Shown here piece by piece: positions 61,761 to 64,000 of a DNA stretch of 64,000 nt. Below the pieces are notes generated by a model. The model made no database searches. It was not told the DNA's origin and was given only the letters and a program-made list of their open reading frames with translations. Each line of letters opens with the position of its first letter. Within the stretch, counting starts at the first letter, position 1. A program made the translations under genes and the position numbers. The stretch spans positions 1-64,000 of the forward strand of contig JALEOH010000008.1 in NCBI GenBank assembly GCA_022766605.1, read 5' to 3'. Source of the stretch: Ezakiella sp. (GTDB taxonomy: Bacteria; Bacillota; Clostridia; Tissierellales; Peptoniphilaceae).

Positions 61761-62556
61761 GCTTATTCTCCACAAGATATTGATAGACTTCATTGCGCTT
61801 AAATTCACGATCCAATTTTAAAACTTCCTTTAATATATCTTTATTGCTCATGCCCATGCTTCTAAAATGATCAACATGGAGTCTAAAATCTTTTTTTATC
61901 TCCTTCGCTCCCTCAACAACTATAACTAATTCTCCTCTAAAATCCATATCAACTGCCGTCTTGATATCTGTCGATATATGCTCCTCGTAGATTTTTGAGA
62001 TCTCGCGGGCTATGGATATATTTCTATTGCCAAATACATCTAGCATATCCTTAAGAGTCTCATTTATATGATGAGGTGACTCATAAAAAATAATGGTGGA
62101 TTTAACTTCCTTTAGATCTTCCAAAGTCCTTAATCTCTCTCCCTTTTTTTGTGATAAAAAGCCTACAAATAAAAATCTGCTGGTATCAAGTCCCGATGAT
62201 ACAAGAGCTGGGACAAATGCCGTAGCACCTGGAAGAGTTATTATCTTTTTATTCAAAGACCTTGCCTCTTCTACAAGTAAAGAGCAAGGATCGCTAATTC
62301 CCGGCGTGCCAGCATCGCTAATTATTGCAATATCCTTTTTATCTAGCAATGCTATTATTTCATCGATGCGAGAGCGTTCGTTGAATTTGTGAAAGCTCTT
62401 TAGACTTGCTCTAATATCATATTCATTCATAAGTATTTTAGAATGCCTTGTATCTTCGCAATAGATTGTATCCACGCTCTTTAAGACTTCAAGTGATCTA
62501 ATTGTAATATCTTTTAAATTGCCAATTGGCGTTGGCACTATATATAAAATCCCCAT
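61753..62556 (-). CDS. rsmI: 16S rRNA 2'-O-ribose C1402 methyltransferase
   Basis: RsmI methylates C1402 in the decoding centre. The 267-residue protein has the tetrapyrrole-methylase-type fold: LYIVPTPIGNLKDITIRSLE, YCEDTRHS, ISDAGTPGISDP, LPGATAFVPALVSSG and FYESPHHI. It leads the operon with nurA and herA, and has a good promoter (62572-62600). Confidence 0.95.
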   Translation of the reverse strand: MGILYIVPTPIGNLKDITIRSLEVLKSVDTIYCEDTRHSKILMNEYDIRASLKSFHKFNERSRIDEIIALLDKKDIAIISDAGTPGISDPCSLLVEEARSLNKKIITLPGATAFVPALVSSGLDTSRFLFVGFLSQKKGERLRTLEDLKEVKSTIIFYESPHHINETLKDMLDVFGNRNISIAREISKIYEEHISTDIKTAVDMDFRGELVIVVEGAKEIKKDFRLHVDHFRSMGMSNKDILKEVLKLDREFKRNEVYQYLVENKHE

Positions 62557-62571
62557 AATTCACCTAAAATT

Positions 62572-62600
62572 ATTATACCCGATTTAAGTATATGATTCAA
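62572..62600 (-). promoter_or_regulatory. Promoter of rsmI-nurA-herA
   Basis: Minus strand TTGAAT (62595-62600), 17-nt spacer, TATAAT (62572-62577). Confidence 0.75.
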
Positions 62601-62609
62601 GCAACGAAC

Positions 62610-62638
62610 TTGTTTAATTTACTCTTTTCGGGTATAAT
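62610..62638 (+). promoter_or_regulatory. Promoter of the oligoendopeptidase gene
   Basis: TTGTTT (62610-62615), 17-nt spacer, TATAAT (62633-62638). It is divergent from the rsmI promoter, and both -10 boxes share CGGGTATAAT. Confidence 0.7.
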
Positions 62639-62657
62639 TTAATTGTTAGGAGGAATT

Positions 62658-64000
62658 ATGGATAATAACAATTTACAAGACAATGTAGTATTTAAGTTTA
62701 AAGACTTCGAATACAAAAGACCTGATATCGGTGAGATTAAGAAGGTCATATTAGAGCAAAGAGAAGCTCTTATTAATGCAAGCTCAACCGATGAAGCTTA
62801 CGATACTTACGCTCGTATTAGCTCTTCGTTTGATGAATTCGACTCTATGGCAACTATTTGTTCAATTAGAAATTCGATCAACACCAAAGATGAGTTCTAC
62901 GAAAAGGAAATTGAGTTTTTACAAGAAAATTCTCCCGTACTTGAGGAAGCACTTGTAGAATATAAAAAGGCTTTTGTTGAAAGCAAATTCAGAAGTGAAT
63001 TAGAGGATAGACTTGGCAAATATCTTTTCCAAAAATATGAAAACGATCTCTTGACCTTTAAGAGTGAAATAATGGAGGACTTAATCGAAGAATCAAAACT
63101 CTCAACCGAGTATCAAAAGCTAAGCGCCTCTTGTGAAATAGACTGGGATGGTGAAAAGCTAAATCTAACTCAAATAGGAAAATATACTCAAGATGCAGAT
63201 AGAGCCGTTCGTGAAAGAGCAACTAAAGAGGTTGCCAATTTCTTTAACACCAACTGCGACAAATACGATGAAATATATGACAAGCTCGTCCATGTAAGGG
63301 ATAAAATGGCCAAAAAACTTGGATATAAAAACTATGTAGAGCTTGGCTACAAGAGAATGGGACGTGTAGACTACGATGCTAATGATGTTAAAAGCTATCG
63401 CGATCAAATAGTCGAAGTCGTCGTGCCAATTGCAACTGAATTGAGAAAAAGGCAAGCAAAGCGCATCGGAATTGAGGATATGAAATTCTACGATGAGTCA
63501 CTCCAATTTAAGAGTGGCAATGCCAAGCCACATGGCGGACTTGAATTTTGCTTAAATAACGCCAAGAAGATGTATAGTGAATTATCGCCCGAGACCGATA
63601 ATTTCTTCAACTTTATGATAGAAAGAGATCTCTTCGACCTTGAGAGCAAGCCTGGCAAAGCTGGAGGAGGATATTGCACTTATATTCCAAAATATCAATC
63701 TCCATTTATCTTTGCTAATTTCAATGGCACAACCCATGACGTTGAGGTTTTAACTCACGAAGCAGGACATGCTTTCCAAGTATTTAACTCACGAGATTAT
63801 ATTTCCGAATATATTTGGCCAGGCATGGAATCAGCTGAAATTCACTCTATGAGCATGGAATTTTTCACTTGGCCATGGATGAATTTATTCTTTGAAAATG
63901 ATGAAGAAAAATTCAAGTTCTCTCATCTTCAAGGAGCTCTGCTATTTCTTCCATATGGAGCACTTGTCGACGAGTTCCAACATTATGTATATGAAAATGT
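62658..64000 (+). CDS. M3-family oligoendopeptidase (partial, 3' end missing)
   Basis: The visible 447 codons encode a PepF/oligoendopeptidase F-type metallopeptidase, with the zinc motif HEAGH (H367, E368, H371 in LTHEAGHAFQ), the downstream ESAEIHSMSMEFFTWPW and ANFNGTTHDVE. It cleaves short peptides in the cytosol. AGGAGG is 6 nt before the ATG. The frame runs out of the window at 64000. Confidence 0.92.
   Translation, partial: MDNNNLQDNVVFKFKDFEYKRPDIGEIKKVILEQREALINASSTDEAYDTYARISSSFDEFDSMATICSIRNSINTKDEFYEKEIEFLQENSPVLEEALVEYKKAFVESKFRSELEDRLGKYLFQKYENDLLTFKSEIMEDLIEESKLSTEYQKLSASCEIDWDGEKLNLTQIGKYTQDADRAVRERATKEVANFFNTNCDKYDEIYDKLVHVRDKMAKKLGYKNYVELGYKRMGRVDYDANDVKSYRDQIVEVVVPIATELRKRQAKRIGIEDMKFYDESLQFKSGNAKPHGGLEFCLNNAKKMYSELSPETDNFFNFMIERDLFDLESKPGKAGGGYCTYIPKYQSPFIFANFNGTTHDVEVLTHEAGHAFQVFNSRDYISEYIWPGMESAEIHSMSMEFFTWPWMNLFFENDEEKFKFSHLQGALLFLPYGALVDEFQHYVYEN

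Noticed and set aside
57016..62556. A canonical anti-phage defence island
   Set aside because: NurA-HerA could take part in defence, but no other defence gene, restriction enzyme or integrase is near and rsmI is a housekeeping gene; kept as a hypothesis only.
1..64000. CRISPR array, tRNA or rRNA genes
   Set aside because: No regularly spaced repeats, cloverleaf-like sequences or rRNA motifs were noticed on reading; a covariance search could still find something small.

Overview
The window is a low-GC, gene-dense stretch of an anaerobic Firmicute. Ribosome binding sites are of the GGAGG type, sigma-A promoters are of the TTGACA-17-TATAAT type, genes are packed with 1-14 nt overlaps, and ATG, GTG and TTG starts all occur. 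A selenocysteine formate dehydrogenase, arginine deiminase, hybrid-cluster protein, Rex, S-layer-homology domains and a CarD-YacL-IspD-IspF order fit Clostridia/Tissierellia (Peptoniphilaceae-like). The exact genus is inference. No rRNA, tRNA, CRISPR array or complete mobile element was seen.

Layout. 1-4.5 kb (minus): carD-yacL-ispD-ispF-mrp, and a HAD phosphatase with a PAP2 phosphatase. 4.5-5.9 kb: tyrS behind a compact T-box leader. 6-8.9 kb (minus): lon-engB. 9-15 kb (minus): a ferritin-like protein, then a NAD-linked formate dehydrogenase made of a selenoprotein alpha subunit (in-frame TGA plus SECIS hairpin) and NuoE- and NuoF-like subunits. Upstream of it is a CRP/FNR-like site, and downstream a frame-disrupted membrane-protein gene. 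15-18.6 kb (minus): an unusual four-gene coupled cassette of an acyl-CoA-dehydrogenase-fold protein without the catalytic Glu, a PhnD-like binding protein without a signal peptide, a short MetE-like methyltransferase and an OsmC-like protein. 18.6-20.5 kb: alkaline phosphatase behind an 11-bp-phased Pho box. 21-24.5 kb (minus): an iron/corrinoid-type ABC importer whose binding protein carries SLH domains. 24.5-25 kb: remnants, including a RhuM tail. 25-29 kb (minus): dnaJ-clpB with a CtsR-like box, then a cupin gene. 29-32.8 kb (minus): arcA with a TIM-barrel partner, and rex-ogg.

32.9-42 kb is mostly plus strand: an ABC-F ATPase, a CcdA/TlpA thiol-redox pair, rpsF-ssb-rpsR, two lipoproteins and murC. 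A decayed DinJ-YafQ toxin-antitoxin pair follows. 42.4-46.3 kb (minus): AI-2E-type transporter and alaS. 46.4-50.7 kb (minus): DUF2254 protein, histidine kinase, response regulator, MsrAB and a small membrane protein, divergent from a three-gene ABC-2 exporter (50.8-53.8 kb). 53.9-56.8 kb: a Crp/Fnr regulator divergent from hcp-hemerythrin, with a perfect palindrome placed to activate hcp and repress the regulator. 57-62.6 kb (minus): rsmI-nurA-herA, a divergent GT5 glycosyltransferase and a GNAT acetyltransferase. The window ends inside a plus-strand M3-family oligoendopeptidase gene.

The most interesting parts are the ACAD/PhnD/MetE/OsmC cassette, the NurA-HerA-GT5 cluster, the Sec-formate dehydrogenase with its regulatory site, the hcp control region and the shortened tyrS T-box.
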